Of a stretch of DNA of 12,763 bases, positions 1-6,072 are shown one piece after another. The notes beneath the pieces are model-generated. The model was given only the letters and a program-made list of their open reading frames with translations, was not told the origin of the DNA and made no database searches. Source of the DNA: Paracoccaceae bacterium. GTDB taxonomy: Bacteria > Pseudomonadota > Alphaproteobacteria > Rhodobacterales > Rhodobacteraceae. Position 1 is the stretch's first letter, and every line of letters begins with the position of its first letter. The translations under genes and the position numbers were made by a program. The stretch is from NCBI GenBank assembly GCA_030626365.1, contig DAOUPC010000041.1, positions 1-12,763 on the forward strand, written 5' to 3'.

Positions 1-156
1 GCAAGGAAAACAGGGACCCAGTGCGCGGTATCAGGAAGGCCCGTTCCGGACCACATATCCGGTGCGCGGTAGGGGGATTTGACACGCGTAACCTTGAGAG
101 TGTTGCGTTCAATTGAATTCACCTGCGGGCTTGGTCAGCGGACAGTCCAGACAATT
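1..156. other. Intergenic or gene-flanking DNA, no gene seen
   Basis: No convincing reading frame lies here. The stretch contains a 10-bp direct repeat, GTGCGCGGTA, at 21-30 and 62-71. Between the copies is a small inverted repeat, CCGGA at 46-50 and TCCGG at 58-62, with a 7-nt loop. A perfect 10-bp palindrome, TTCAATTGAA, lies at 108-117. A consensus-like TTGACA occurs at 79-84 on the plus strand, but no -10 box follows at 16-18 bp, so I do not call a promoter. No T-tract terminator is visible beyond the tetR-family stop. What lies left of the window is unknown. Confidence 0.5.
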
Positions 157-756
157 TCAGGTCACAAGCAACCCCGCCACCAGCGCGCTGGTCATTGACC
201 GCGCCGTGCTCCAGGAATGATCCCGAATTGTGTTCAGGCACAGGGCAATGCCAATCATGCCCGCCACCAAAGTATCTGCCTTGCATTTCACATCCGCCTG
301 CCCCGGCAGCGCCGCCTGAATCAAATCGGACAGAAACGCAAAATACCGCAGCGTCCTGGTTTCCTCCATAAACAGTCCTACATCGGCTCGGCTGACATCG
401 CTGGACATGAACACCAACCGGAAATGCTCTGGTTGGGTCAGCCAATAATCCACAAAGCCTTGCGCCGCGATGTTCAGACGTTGGACCGGGTCTTCAACCC
501 ACGCCAGTTGCTCGTTGATCCCGGCAAACAGCCCATCCAGGACATCCCCCCACAGATGGTGCAGAATGTCCGTCTTGCTGTCGAAATGTGCATAAATCGT
601 CATCGGCGCACAACCAACCTCTTTGGCGAGTCGCCGGATCGACACCGCCTCAAACCCCTCATCTCGAAACAACCTTTGGGCGTGATTGGCGATTTTGGAA
701 CGCATCAGCGCAATTTCGGCCGGACTGCGCGGCGGGCGACCGGATTTCTTTGTCAT
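157..756 (-). CDS. TetR/AcrR family transcriptional regulator
   Basis: A 199-residue DNA-binding repressor of the TetR family. Residues 20-65 form the helix-turn-helix domain: a helix with ANHAQRLFRDEGFEAVSI, then RRLAKEVGCAPMTIYAHFDSK, which holds the characteristic IYxHFxSK motif at about residues 54-61. The remainder is the variable helical ligand-binding domain, including a cysteine-containing segment near the end; its ligand is unknown. I chose the ATG at 756 because AGGAG lies 8 bases upstream. A longer frame starts at 831, but a TTGACA promoter-like box (805-810, minus strand) falls inside that extension, so it is probably untranslated. The gene diverges from the membrane-protein gene at 878, and such regulators usually control themselves and the divergent neighbour. 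Family assignment is secure; target and inducer are inference or unknown. Confidence 0.93.
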   Translation of the reverse strand: MTKKSGRPPRSPAEIALMRSKIANHAQRLFRDEGFEAVSIRRLAKEVGCAPMTIYAHFDSKTDILHHLWGDVLDGLFAGINEQLAWVEDPVQRLNIAAQGFVDYWLTQPEHFRLVFMSSDVSRADVGLFMEETRTLRYFAFLSDLIQAALPGQADVKCKADTLVAGMIGIALCLNTIRDHSWSTARSMTSALVAGLLVT

Positions 757-782
757 GCCTCTTGCTCCTATTTTGTTGGTAC

Positions 783-810
783 TTGTTACAATTAATACTT
801 GCGCTGTCAA
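783..810 (-). promoter_or_regulatory. Candidate promoter of the tetR-family gene
   Basis: On the minus strand a perfect -35 box TTGACA (810-805) is followed after 16 bp by TAACAA (788-783), a poor -10 box. Initiation here would give a short leader of about 20 nt carrying the AGGAG of the start at 756. An alternative minus-strand -10, a perfect TATAAT at 825-820, has no good -35 upstream of it. The region is AT-rich compared with its surroundings. Which box is used cannot be decided from sequence. Confidence 0.35.
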
Positions 811-827
811 ATCCTCAGTATTATAGA
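799..827 (+). promoter_or_regulatory. Candidate promoter of the DUF4345-type gene
   Basis: TTGCGC (799-804) and TATAGA (822-827) are spaced by exactly 17 bp. The -35 matches the consensus only at TTG, and the -10 at four of six positions. Predicted initiation near 834 leaves a leader of about 44 nt ending with GGAG (868-871) before the ATG at 878. The -10 box overlaps the palindrome at 824-837, the geometry expected for repression. Confidence 0.35.
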
Positions 828-837
828 ACATGTACTA
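824..837. promoter_or_regulatory. Palindromic candidate operator for the TetR-family regulator
   Basis: TAGAACATGTACTA is a 14-bp inverted repeat with one mismatched pair (A at 827 and A at 834) around a central ACATGT. It lies between the two divergent genes and overlaps the proposed plus-strand -10 box (822-827) and the minus-strand TATAAT (825-820). One dimer bound here could shut off both genes. TetR-family operators are typically palindromes of this size or slightly larger. A separate direct repeat TACTTG (780-785 and 796-801) is also present. Confidence 0.35.
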
Positions 838-877
838 ATTTAATAAAAAACCACCCTTACCCATGACGGAGCCAGAG

Positions 878-1351
878 ATGAAACAGACCAAATTACTGAA
901 TATTGTTGTCGCCCTGACCGGATTCGCAATCATCATTCTGGGGTTGAACATCGGCCTGGGCGGCATACTGACGCTGGGCTGGCAGGGCGCGCGCGATTTT
1001 GTCACCATTACTGATGCCCCGAGCTTTTGGGTTCAGGACAGCCATGTCCGCTTTATTGGCGGGCTCTGGTTCGGCGTCGGCGTCACCTTCCTGACCGGCG
1101 GGTTCTGGCTCAGCCAGCTGCGCCCGACCTTGATGATCCTGTGCACGCTGATCGCCGCCGCTGGCCTGTTCCGGCTCAGCGCCCTGCGCAGCGACATCAT
1201 TCTCAGCGCCGACATTGCTCCGTCCATGATCCTGGAACTGGTCGGTTTCCCGCTGCTGGCAATCTGGCTGTTACGATCCGGCACCGAACTGGTCGTACCC
1301 ACCTCGAAAGCCAGTGGGCAACCCGGCAAAGAAAAACCCCTCCCATCCTGA
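878..1351 (+). CDS. DUF4345-type four-helix inner-membrane protein
   Basis: A 157-residue integral membrane protein of unknown function. Four hydrophobic segments lie at about residues 6-28, 58-78, 82-100 and 116-133, followed by a polar, probably cytoplasmic tail of about 20 residues. The segment LGLNIGLGG near TM1 and DSHVRFIGGLW at 54-64 resemble what I recall of the DUF4345 family; no enzymatic motif is visible. I prefer the ATG at 878 because GGAG (868-871) sits 6 bases upstream; an in-frame ATG at 863 would add MTEPE but has no ribosome binding site. It is read divergently from the TetR-family gene and is probably its target. The last codons overlap an antisense terminator candidate for the opposing operon. 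Family assignment is from memory of the motif; function unknown. Confidence 0.8.
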   Translation: MKQTKLLNIVVALTGFAIIILGLNIGLGGILTLGWQGARDFVTITDAPSFWVQDSHVRFIGGLWFGVGVTFLTGGFWLSQLRPTLMILCTLIAAAGLFRLSALRSDIILSADIAPSMILELVGFPLLAIWLLRSGTELVVPTSKASGQPGKEKPLPS

Positions 1352-1362
1352 AAGGAAAGAGG
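1332..1362 (-). terminator. Candidate terminator of the thiolase operon
   Basis: On the minus strand, CCTC (1362-1359) pairs with GAGG (1342-1339), and TCCT (1356-1353) pairs with AGGA (1349-1346) around a 3-nt loop, with a small internal loop between the stems. GG and then TTTTT (1336-1332) follow. It lies about 65 nt beyond the thiolase stop codon and inside the 3' end of the convergent DUF4345-type gene. The stem is short and interrupted, so confidence is modest. Confidence 0.35.
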
Positions 1363-1426
1363 CCCCGGTATCCGGTGGTCACGCGCATGTACGCAGTCTG
1401 TACGCCCGGCATAGCCCCGAATTCGG

Positions 1427-2596
1427 CTACAGCGCCTCGATGATGGTCACGTTGGCGATACCGCCGCCCTCGCACATGGTCTGCAATCCATAGCGCAATC
1501 CGCGTGCCTTCAGGGCATGTACCAGCGTGGTCATCAGCTTGGCCCCGGACCCGCCCAGCGGATGACCCAGCGCAATCGCGCCACCATTGACGTTCAGCCG
1601 CGCCGGGTCGGCACCGGTGCGGGCCAGCCAAGCCAGCGGCACCGGGGCAAAAGCCTCATTCACTTCAAACAGGTCGATATCGCCAATCTTCATACCCGCC
1701 CGTTCCAACGCTCGGTCGGTGGCAAACAACGGTTCTTCCAGCATGATCACCGGATCGCCCGCCGTGACTTCCATATGGTGGATACGCGCCAGCGGGGTCA
1801 GCCCTTGTTCCCTGACCGCCCGTTCAGAGGCGATCATGACTGCCGCCGCTCCATCGCATATCTGGCTGGCGTTGGCGGCAGTAATGCAACCATTTTCAAC
1901 CAATGTGCGGACCTTGCCCATGCTGTCCATCGTCGCGTCGCGCCGGATGCCTTCGTCATTGGTATGCCACACACTCTGACCATCGACGTTGACTGTTAGC
2001 GCCAACACTTCGGTCCCAAACGCGCCAGTGTCCGTGGCAACCACGGCCCGACGGTGGCTTTCCAGCGCAAAGGTATCCAGATCATCGCGTGACTGGTCCC
2101 ATTTCCTGGCAATCATCTCGGCCCCGGTGAACTGACTGAACCTTGGATCGCGGTATTTCGCAGCAATCTGCGGGCTGGTGGCGCTTCCGGGTTCGGGCAT
2201 CTTGCTCCACTTGCCCGACGTGCCCATCGCCACCCTGCTCATGCTTTCGACTCCGGCAGCAATGACCACATCCTGCACCCCGGCCATGACGGCCTGCGCG
2301 GCAAAATGGATCGACTGCTGGGACGACCCGCACTGACGGTCGATGCTGACAGCCGGCACCGATTGCGGCAGGTTCGAGGCCAGCACCGCGTTGCGCCCCA
2401 CATGCAGCCCTTGTTCGCCAACCTGGCTGACGCATCCCATGATCACATCATTCACCGCCTCGCCGGGCAGGCCGGCGCGGGCCACGACTTCGTCCAGCAC
2501 GGCGGCGGCCAGATCAACCGGATGCCAGCCAAAAAGCCGCCCCTCACGTTTGCCCCCGGCGGTGCGGGTGGCGCTGACAATATAGGCGTCGGACAT
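1427..2596 (-). CDS. Thiolase (acetyl-CoA C-acyltransferase)
   Basis: A 389-residue cytoplasmic thiolase, normal length for the tetrameric degradative/biosynthetic class. It cleaves 3-ketoacyl-CoA with CoA, or condenses two acetyl-CoA. The active-site set is complete: nucleophile Cys89 in RQCGSSQQS, NEAF at 313-316, His345 in GHPLG, and Cys375 in MCEGGG. The segments CVSQVGEQ (about 55-62) and QCGSSQQ resemble FadA5-type thiolases of steroid side-chain degradation more than classic acetoacetyl-CoA thiolases, which hints at a bulkier substrate; this is from memory of the family. Start supported by AGGAG 8 bases upstream. It is the last gene of the operon, 77 bp after the GST gene. A promiscuous acetoacetyl-CoA thiolase is an alternative. 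Confidence 0.93.
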   Translation of the reverse strand: MSDAYIVSATRTAGGKREGRLFGWHPVDLAAAVLDEVVARAGLPGEAVNDVIMGCVSQVGEQGLHVGRNAVLASNLPQSVPAVSIDRQCGSSQQSIHFAAQAVMAGVQDVVIAAGVESMSRVAMGTSGKWSKMPEPGSATSPQIAAKYRDPRFSQFTGAEMIARKWDQSRDDLDTFALESHRRAVVATDTGAFGTEVLALTVNVDGQSVWHTNDEGIRRDATMDSMGKVRTLVENGCITAANASQICDGAAAVMIASERAVREQGLTPLARIHHMEVTAGDPVIMLEEPLFATDRALERAGMKIGDIDLFEVNEAFAPVPLAWLARTGADPARLNVNGGAIALGHPLGGSGAKLMTTLVHALKARGLRYGLQTMCEGGGIANVTIIEAL

Positions 2597-2673
2597 GGGG
2601 ATCGCTCCTTTAGCGGTCAGGGTTTCGTGCCACTCAGCCGCAACCAGCCGGCAGCCTCAATAGTTCCTCCACG

Positions 2674-3303
2674 TCAAAGCGCGGCACTGGGCCGAGATTT
2701 GATCGCCTCGAACCAAGCCAGAGTGGCCGGGTTGGTTTGCGGGATCCGCCGGCGGATCACCCGGGCAAAGTCGACAAACACAAACGCCGTGATGTCGGCC
2801 AGCGTGAATTGATCCAACGCCAGGAATTTGCTTTGCGTCAGCCGCCCCTCGAGCAGATCAAAAAACAGATCGACACGTGCCATGCCCCGTTCGGCCAGCG
2901 CCGGGATCTGTTCGAAATTGGTCTGGCCGGGGATGGCGCGGTCCTTCATCGCCGGGTTGGTGTTGCGTAGCACCTCGGCAATGGGCCATCCGCCCTGTTG
3001 TTCGACAATGGCGTTCCACATCGCCACCGCGCCTTTTTCGTCCGCGGTCCGCCCCATCAGCGGCGGTTCCGGGAAAGTTGCTTCGAGATAGGCCGCGATC
3101 CCGAGGTTCTCGGTCAGAACCGCGCCACTTTCCGTGACCAGCACCGGGATCGTGGCGCGCGGGTTGATGGCCAGAAAATCAGGTCGCAACTGTTCGCTTT
3201 TGGCGATCGAGATGTCGTGGGTTTCGATCTTTAGCCCCTTTTCGGCGATGAACATGCGCGCGCGGCGCGGGTTGGGGGCGGTTGAACAGTCATAAAACAG
3301 CAT
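2674..3303 (-). CDS. Glutathione S-transferase family protein
   Basis: A 209-residue soluble GST-like protein. The N-terminal thioredoxin-fold domain begins MLFYDCSTAPNPRRARMF. It has the conserved cis-proline in ATIPVL (Pro53) and a glutathione-binding segment TENLGIAAYLE (64-74), where the more usual ES pair is EN. The C-terminal helical domain carries the N-capping motif FTLADIT (166-172). The start at 3303 is chosen because the protein begins precisely at the usual GST start and AGGAG lies 9 bases upstream. The gene starts 14 bases before the ackA stop, in another frame, so the two are probably translationally coupled. Its presence in an acyl-CoA/acyl-phosphate operon suggests removal of an electrophilic metabolite, but no substrate can be read off. 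The unusual Asn could alter glutathione binding. Confidence 0.9.
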   Translation of the reverse strand: MLFYDCSTAPNPRRARMFIAEKGLKIETHDISIAKSEQLRPDFLAINPRATIPVLVTESGAVLTENLGIAAYLEATFPEPPLMGRTADEKGAVAMWNAIVEQQGGWPIAEVLRNTNPAMKDRAIPGQTNFEQIPALAERGMARVDLFFDLLEGRLTQSKFLALDQFTLADITAFVFVDFARVIRRRIPQTNPATLAWFEAIKSRPSAAL

Positions 3304-4495
3304 CGGTGATGTCTCCTTTGGCAGTGTTATTATGTGGCCATTGCGGGCCCAGTTCGCGGACAACTGCACGGGCAATGACCCGTTCCTCGTCGGTACGGAT
3401 CACCAGAACCTCTGTTGGGCCGGTCCCGATCCGGGTTTTGCCGGCCATGTTGGCATGCGCGTCCAGTGACAGGCCCAGAAACCCCATGCCGTCAATCACA
3501 TCCGCACGGATTTCGGCGGCATTTTCGCCAATTCCACCACAGAACACCACACCGTCCAGCCCGCCCAGAACGGCCGCCATCCCGCCCAGTTCACGCCGGA
3601 TGCGGAACACGTAATAATCAATGGCCTCGCGTGCCTTGGGGTCATCGGATGCCAGCAGGATACGCATGTCATGGCTAAGTTCCGACAGGCCCTTCAGCCC
3701 GCTTTCGGTGTAAAGTATCCGGCTGATTTCATCGCTATCCATGCCCTGTTGCATCAGATACAGCAGCACACCGGGGTCCAATTGACCACAGCGCGTGCCC
3801 ATCGGCAGCCCGTCCAGCGCCGAGAACCCCATGGTCGACCCGACCGAGCGCCCGTCCTTTAGCGCGCACATCGACGCCCCGTTACCAAGATGGGCAATCA
3901 CCACCCGGCCCTTGGCCAGTCCCGGCCAGTCCCGGCGCAGACAAGAGGTGATGTAATCATAAGACAGCCCGTGAAACCCGTACCGGCGCACACCCTGATC
4001 ATAAAACCGGCGCGGCAGGGCGAATGTGTCATTCACGAACGGATGGCCCTTGTGAAACGCGGTATCAAAGCAGCCGACCTGCACCGCGCCCGGAAAGGCC
4101 GCCTGCGCCGCCCGGATTGCCGCCAGATTGTGCGGCTGGTGCAGCGGGGCAAGGGGGATGAATGACCCAAGCTGGTCAAGCACGTCCTTGGTCAGGCGGA
4201 CCGGCGCGCCAAAGGTCTTGCCGCCATGCACGATGCGGTGGCCAACACCGGTCACAACGCGGCCCTGCAACACCGGTTTCAGTGCGCGCAGGATCGCCGG
4301 GACGGCGCTGGCGTGATCGGCGGGGCCGATGTCGGTGGTCTGTGCCGTGTCCCCCTTCAGCACCAGCCGTGCGGCGGGGCCAAGGTTTTCGACCTGCCCG
4401 GCCTGCAACAGCGTGGGTTCTGCCCCGGCACCGGTCAGATACACCGCGAACTTGATCGATGAACTGCCGGCATTCAGGGTCAGGATTGCGGTCAT
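3290..4495 (-). CDS. ackA: Acetate kinase
   Basis: A 401-residue acetate kinase of the ASKHA fold, normal length. It catalyses acetyl phosphate + ADP to acetate + ATP, reversibly; propionate and butyrate are often accepted. Key residues are present: Asn8 in LNAGSSSIKF, Arg87 in GHRIVHGG, Asp144 in FDTAFH, His175 in YGFHG, the phosphate loop HLGNGAS (202-208), Arg235 in MGTRCGQLDPG, GGIGEN (320-325) and Glu370 in TDEERVIA. I start it at 4495 because MTAILTLNAG is the canonical N-terminus and the ATG overlaps the upstream stop as ATGA, indicating coupling to the phosphotransacetylase fusion. There is no strong Shine-Dalgarno of its own. An exact out-of-frame 10-bp tandem duplication lies at 3914-3935. 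The downstream GST begins inside its last codons. Confidence 0.97.
   Translation of the reverse strand: MTAILTLNAGSSSIKFAVYLTGAGAEPTLLQAGQVENLGPAARLVLKGDTAQTTDIGPADHASAVPAILRALKPVLQGRVVTGVGHRIVHGGKTFGAPVRLTKDVLDQLGSFIPLAPLHQPHNLAAIRAAQAAFPGAVQVGCFDTAFHKGHPFVNDTFALPRRFYDQGVRRYGFHGLSYDYITSCLRRDWPGLAKGRVVIAHLGNGASMCALKDGRSVGSTMGFSALDGLPMGTRCGQLDPGVLLYLMQQGMDSDEISRILYTESGLKGLSELSHDMRILLASDDPKAREAIDYYVFRIRRELGGMAAVLGGLDGVVFCGGIGENAAEIRADVIDGMGFLGLSLDAHANMAGKTRIGTGPTEVLVIRTDEERVIARAVVRELGPQWPHNNTAKGDITDAVL
3914..3935. repeat. 10-bp tandem duplication inside ackA
   Basis: GGCCAGTCCC occurs twice back to back (3914-3923 and 3924-3933), and GG continues a third unit. It encodes part of RDWPGLA at about AckA residues 188-194. 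The unit is not a multiple of three, so gain or loss of one copy would shift the frame and truncate the kinase before its phosphate-binding loop. Confidence 0.85.
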
Positions 4496-5868
4496 TTGCG
4501 GGTTCTTTCGGCGCAAAGGGCGGCAATCGCGCAGGAGGCCAGCCGCGCCTGATCATCATCGGCCCGGCTGTTCAGGATGACCGGGCACTTGGCCCCCATC
4601 ACGATGCCGCCGGTTTCCGCGTGGGCCAGATAGGTCAGTTCCTTGGCCAGCATGTTGCCGGCCTCCATGTTGGGGGCGACCAGAATATCGGCCCGCCCGG
4701 CCACAAGGCTGTGAAGGCCCTTGGTTGCCGCCGCCTTAAGGTCAATCGCGTTGTCCATCGCCAGCGGCCCGTCCACCAGCCCGCCCTTGATCTGCCCGCG
4801 ATCCGCCATCTTGGACAGGATCGCCGCATCCAGCGTTGACGGGATTGCCGGGTTGATCTTTTCCACCGCCGACAACACCCCCACCTTGGGTTCGTCAATG
4901 CCCAGGGCATGGGCCAGGTAAATCGCGTTCTGGATGATGTCGGCCTTGGCCATCAGATCGGGGGCAATGTTGATCGCGGCATCTGTCACCATCAGCAAAT
5001 GATCCAGCCCCGGCACATCCATTACAAAGACGTGGCTAAGGCGGCGTTTGGTGCGCAGGCCCCCGTTGCGCTTGATGATTTCGCCCAGCAGCACATCGGT
5101 GTGCAAATGCCCCTTCATGACGGCCCCCGCCCGCCCTTCGTTCACCAGCGCCACGGCGTGGGCCGCGGCCTGTTGATGGTCGGGCTGGTCGATAATCCGG
5201 TAATTGCCCAGATCCAGCCCCTGCTGTTCGGCGGCTGCCGCGATTTTGCGCGGGTCCCCGATCAGGATCGGGTCGATCAGCGTGTGTTCCGCGGCCAGTA
5301 TCGCCCCGGCCAGCGCGGCGGGGCTTTCGGGGGCCACAACCCCTGTGGGGATTGGCGGTAATGGCCTGGTCATGCCTAGCAGGCGGTCAAAATGCACATG
5401 CCGCTGAACGGTCAGCCCCGGCAGGTCATCGGCGGTGAATGTTATCGGGTTTTCCTGGGCAAACACCTCGGCTTCGCCCTCAAGGATACGGGTGCCATCT
5501 GCGGCTTCGACCCAGGTATCAAAGCGCACCAGCCGGTTATCGCCCTTGCCGGTCAGGCGCAGCTTTACGGTCAGGGTATCGCCCGCATGTGCGCGCCCCA
5601 CAAACCGCAGGCTTTGGGAATGATAAACCGTGCCCGGCCCGGGCAGTTTGCACCCCAGAACGGCCGAGATCAGCGCGGCCACCCACATGCCGGGTGCCAG
5701 TGCCTCGGGGTGGCCATCGCCATCCTCATCCGGCAGGTGCATCGGGTTCAGATTGCCCGACGAATTGGCGAATATATACAGATCATCGGCCCGCAGGGTG
5801 CGGGTCTGTTCGGCCTCCATCCCGATTTCAAGCGCATTGAACGGGATGTTGTGAAGGGGTGCGGTCAT
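4492..5868 (-). CDS. Bifunctional MaoC-like hydratase / phosphate acetyl(butyryl)transferase
   Basis: A 458-residue two-domain cytoplasmic protein. Residues about 1-140 form a MaoC-type hot-dog domain with FANSSGNLNPMHLP (33-46). Residues about 160-458 form a phosphate acetyl/butyryltransferase domain with MKGHLHTDVLL, EKINPAIPSTLDAA, VDGPLAMDNAI (365-375) and GAKCPVILNSRADD near the end. The second domain should convert acyl-CoA and phosphate to acyl phosphate for the adjacent acetate kinase. In the MaoC (R)-hydratase motif G-D-x-N-P-x-H the Asp is Asn39 here, while His44 remains, so hydratase activity is uncertain. The start at 5868 has AGGA 8 bases upstream. The frame stays open for 65 more codons upstream, but that stretch is made of repeats and hairpins and is probably untranslated leader. 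The stop overlaps ackA as ATGA. The VDGPLAxDNAI motif fits phosphotransbutyrylase-like enzymes, so chain length is open. Confidence 0.93.
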   Translation of the reverse strand: MTAPLHNIPFNALEIGMEAEQTRTLRADDLYIFANSSGNLNPMHLPDEDGDGHPEALAPGMWVAALISAVLGCKLPGPGTVYHSQSLRFVGRAHAGDTLTVKLRLTGKGDNRLVRFDTWVEAADGTRILEGEAEVFAQENPITFTADDLPGLTVQRHVHFDRLLGMTRPLPPIPTGVVAPESPAALAGAILAAEHTLIDPILIGDPRKIAAAAEQQGLDLGNYRIIDQPDHQQAAAHAVALVNEGRAGAVMKGHLHTDVLLGEIIKRNGGLRTKRRLSHVFVMDVPGLDHLLMVTDAAINIAPDLMAKADIIQNAIYLAHALGIDEPKVGVLSAVEKINPAIPSTLDAAILSKMADRGQIKGGLVDGPLAMDNAIDLKAAATKGLHSLVAGRADILVAPNMEAGNMLAKELTYLAHAETGGIVMGAKCPVILNSRADDDQARLASCAIAALCAERTRK

Positions 5869-5889
5869 GGAATGGGTCCTGCTAATGTC

Positions 5890-5906
5890 CCCGCATGGGT
5901 AGCGGG
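5890..5906 (-). other. Small hairpin in the leader of the MaoC-PTA gene
   Basis: CCCGC (5890-5894) and GCGGG (5902-5906) pair around a 7-nt loop, about 20 bases upstream of the start at 5868 and just before its AGGA. On the plus strand TTTT (5907-5910) follows it. It may affect ribosome access or be chance in GC-rich DNA. Confidence 0.3.
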
Positions 5907-5918
5907 TTTTCACCGACA

Positions 5919-5951
5919 GGGAAACCTTGGGGAAACCTTGGGGAACCTCTG
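5919..5951. repeat. Three 11-bp tandem repeats upstream of the MaoC-PTA operon
   Basis: GGGAAACCTTG at 5919-5929 is repeated exactly at 5930-5940, and a degenerate copy GGGAACCTCTG follows at 5941-5951. The 11-bp period is close to one helical turn, so the copies face the same side of the DNA. They lie 51-83 bp upstream of the start codon. OmpR/PhoB-type regulators are known to bind head-to-tail 11-bp repeats, but the bases do not match a Pho box, so the binding protein is unknown. Confidence 0.6.
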
Positions 5952-5965
5952 AATAACCCATCTGG

Positions 5966-6000
5966 TTTGGAAAAATGTCAGCCCCCGCCCGGGTGGGGGC
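5966..6000 (-). repeat. Inverted hairpin module, left copy (terminator- or REP-like)
   Basis: Read on the minus strand, a GC-rich hairpin at 6000-5981 is followed by TGACATTTTTCCAAA (5980-5966). The stem is GCCCCC/GGGGGC, then a mismatched (A-C) pair and an inner CCC/GGG. The T-tract starts 5 nt after the stem, so it is an imperfect intrinsic terminator. On the minus strand it lies between the methyltransferase and the MaoC-PTA gene and could limit read-through between them. Confidence 0.5.
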
Positions 6001-6072
6001 CTGCATTCCGGCAGCCAAGTTCACTGTGGTGCGAAAAACATAGGACAAATCAATCAGATGCACCGTTGCAAA

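Noticed and set aside
757..831. A 25-codon N-terminal extension of the TetR-family protein
   Set aside because: It contains promoter-like boxes and part of the candidate operator, and the start at 756 has AGGAG 8 bases upstream.
1412..1429. A hairpin TAGCC...GGCTA around GAATTC as terminator between the convergent genes
   Set aside because: The stem is 5 bp with an 8-nt loop and no T-tract follows on either strand; it also overlaps the thiolase stop codon.
5911..5951. A PhoB (Pho) box suggested by the 11-bp periodicity
   Set aside because: The repeats do not contain CTGTCAT-like units; only a single CTGTC occurs, on the minus strand next to the repeats.
5869..6063. A 65-codon N-terminal extension of the MaoC-PTA fusion
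   Set aside because: It is open but runs through the 11-bp repeats and the left hairpin module, lacks MaoC-like sequence, and the start at 5868 has AGGA at good spacing and begins the domain correctly.
6020..6072. An FNR-type box around TTGAT on the minus strand upstream of the MaoC-PTA operon
   Set aside because: Only one half-site is present; the second half does not match at the required spacing.
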